Part shown: piece after piece, positions 62,131-64,000 of the stretch
How positions within the stretch are numbered: position 1 is the first letter of the stretch
Layout: every line of letters begins with the position of its first letter
DNA from: Bimastos eiseni
Taxonomy: Eukaryota > Annelida > Clitellata > Crassiclitellata > Lumbricidae
Reading direction: 5' to 3'
Assembly (NCBI GenBank): GCA_959347315.1
Contig: OY365817.1
Coordinates: 7,313,731-7,377,730, forward strand
Length of the DNA stretch: 64,000 bases
The notes under the pieces: model-generated
What the model was told of the DNA's origin: nothing
Database searches by the model: none
Seen by the model: the letters and a program-made list of their open reading frames with translations, nothing else
Made by a program: the position numbers and the translations under genes

Positions 62131-63939
62131 CAGTGGCGTAGCGAGGGGGGGCGAGGGGGACGAACCGCCCCAGGCGGCACTTGTCCTAGGGGCGGCATTT
62201 TCGGGAAAAAATAAATAAAAAACTTATTTCTATATAACTTTCACTCTTCAAGATTCTTGCTGATCTTGTCTAAACCTAAAGCTTTTTTCTTTTTCTCGAC
62301 TTAAGACTAACATATACGATTTACAAAAGGACCACCGAATGACACCTAGTGTCAATAGATACGCTGCAAAATGGCATTGCCGCCAGTGTCTATCCTGCCA
62401 TGACTTTCGCACCTATAAAATGAAATAAATTTTGCAATTATAATAATGCGCAAATTCTTAGATTGATGAAAATTTATTCTTTCCTAAGTAAAATGTTGAA
62501 TTAATTAGGGACAATCTCTGCTTAAATGTAAATTTGATTTATGAAAAAACTTGCAAAATGCATCATGTATTGATGCAAATAAAGTTTTATGAAACAGAAA
62601 TTTGAGCAATGAAAGACGTTTTTGCCTACATTGAGTAATGAAAAAATTAATGCAAAGTTGGATTCACAATCGAAATCTAGCTTAAATAGAAGTTAGATTT
62701 ATAAAAAAATCTTTCTTAATTAGAATCTGAATGATGAAAGAGTTATTCCCTAAACAGAATTTGGATTTTCAAAACTAAAACTAATTAAAATAATCTAATT
62801 AAAACCTACTTAGGACCCACAATTAGAGAATCACTACATTAAAATTTAGCAATTCTTTCAATTGAACGCTCTTAGACAAGCACAATTAACTTTGATAGGT
62901 TATTAGTAATTTTGATGCAGGGAATGCAAGAAAAGTAAATTTTTAAATTTTAACAGTTGACAGGTATAAATAATGAAAACTTGAGACCGTGTCCGTAATC
63001 CGTATGATATGTATGATATCGCTGTATGATAAGTTCATTCATTCATTCATTCATTAATTACGAAATTTTTTATAGCGTCCCTTCACTCATGAGCGCTCCA
63101 ACTAGTCAAAGTTATCAGTTACTAATCTATTCTAAGTGCCATACTCACTATGATTAAATTATTATTTTGGCCTAGGACTTTCTTTTCAATACGTATAGAG
63201 AAAGAATAGGCTTCATGATTTATACTGTTTAATTTAAATTTAATTTTTATAATTTTCGATCTAGCCTGCAAGACGTTTAGTAACTTTATTGTGAAGCTTA
63301 CTTTATTTGCTTCTTTTATAACTGGTTAATTTCGTAATTAATACAATCTTGTTCTATACCTGTATATCTAATGATAATGCATTTTAATTAGTCAAAGGAC
63401 GTACAGCTTTAATTTTGAAAGTGCATGCTGATGCTGTTACCAGGGGTGTAGCAAGCGGGGGGCAGGGGAGCACAGGCCCCCCAGTTTCAAAACTGAAGAC
63501 AAAGCCCCCCCTCCCCAGTTTTAGTGCTCAGTGCCCCCATGGGCCCCCAAATCGGTTATTTTTATGTTTATCCAATGGCTTTTTAAGATTACCTTTGTTT
63601 AAATAATTTGTGCCGCCCATTTTTCAAATTTTGTGGGGCAAAATTAAAAAAGTAGGGGGAAAATTTTTTGGCATTTCGTGCAATATTTTATAAATTATGC
63701 CCCCACTTTTCAAAACTTTTTTACAACTCTGACTGTTACTAACTGTAGGCCCTACAATTATTTGAATACTTAATAGAATAATCATATATATAAGAGCTTA
63801 ATGAAAGCACCCTATGCCTATCTCTTTGTGCAGATCTCGGGGTAGGCCTATATATACAAGAACGAAGTGATGGAAAAATAGACAGAGGCGGCATTTTGTA
63901 CCTTCGCCCCAGGCGGCGCTTTGCCTCGCTACGCCACTG
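62131..63939. mobile_element. hAT element with perfect 8-bp TSD
   Basis: Perfect 16-bp TIRs CAGTGGCGTAGCGAGG at both ends, flanked by identical CATGCGAC (62123-62130 and 63940-63947). GC-rich subterminal regions (GCCCCAGGCGGC) surround an AT-rich body with no transposase, so it is non-autonomous. It lies in the synapsin intron after exon 8. A second hAT (63441-63731) is nested inside. Confidence 0.9.
63441..63731. mobile_element. Nested hAT-type MITE (291 bp)
   Basis: Starts CAGGGGTGTAGCAAGC and ends with the reverse complement of CAGAGTTGTAAAA. TSD GCTGTTAC/ACTGTTAC with one mismatch. The body (CCCCAGTTTTAGTGCTCAGT, CCAATGGCTTTTTAAGAT) matches 28507-28792 in opposite orientation. Confidence 0.8.
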
Positions 63940-64000
63940 CATGCGACTGAATGACATTTCATGCAGTGACATCGGGGACTCGTATTTATAGGTTGGGAGG

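Overview
This is animal (metazoan) nuclear DNA from an AT-rich, repeat-loaded genome. The two host genes are both split into many small exons with GT-AG introns. Conserved animal proteins (cohesin SMC1 and synapsin), a Gmr1-type Ty3/gypsy element, hAT elements, MITEs and tRNA-derived SINEs suggest a marine invertebrate. A deuterostome is plausible because Gmr1-type elements were first described there, but I cannot name the species.

Layout. (1) 1-20441, + strand: 22 exons of an SMC1A (cohesin SMC1) orthologue. They run from the end of the N-terminal coiled coil through the hinge, the C-terminal coil, the ABC signature and Walker B to the stop codon. The N-terminal Walker A exons lie upstream of the window. 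Introns hold a 29-bp minisatellite, a LINE fragment, a hAT element with target-site duplication (TSD) and a facing pair of SINEs. (2) About 21200-42640: intergenic, no confident host gene. It contains a strange 3-kb island (about 21830-24905) of short perfect hairpins and a six-times repeated module, TACGTA-type MITEs, hAT and LINE remnants, a tRNA-derived SINE, a 1.3-kb fold-back element and long simple repeats. (3) 42641-61877, + strand: the first eight coding exons of synapsin, from the conserved N-terminal phosphorylation domain to the ATP-binding part of domain C. The rest lies beyond the window. (4) 54147-60616: a nearly intact Ty3/gypsy-like retrotransposon in synapsin intron 6. Its order is gag-protease-integrase-RT-RNase H, with integrase before RT as in the Gmr1 clade, and it is flanked by a 5-bp TSD. 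(5) 62131-63939: a hAT element with a perfect 8-bp TSD and a second hAT nested inside it.

How it fits together. SMC1A (chromosome cohesion) and synapsin (synaptic-vesicle ATP-binding phosphoprotein) are unrelated in function, but sit in tandem about 22 kb apart. In human both map to Xp11, so the linkage may be old. The most unusual signals are the hairpin island, a retrotransposon whose two ends both look like U5 ends, a TTTAAAC heptamer in exact -1 frameshift register in the middle of RT, pyrimidine at +3 in about half of the SMC1A splice donors, and a large excess of the palindrome TAGGCCTA. All reading was by eye, so exon edges and repeat edges may be off by a few bases.
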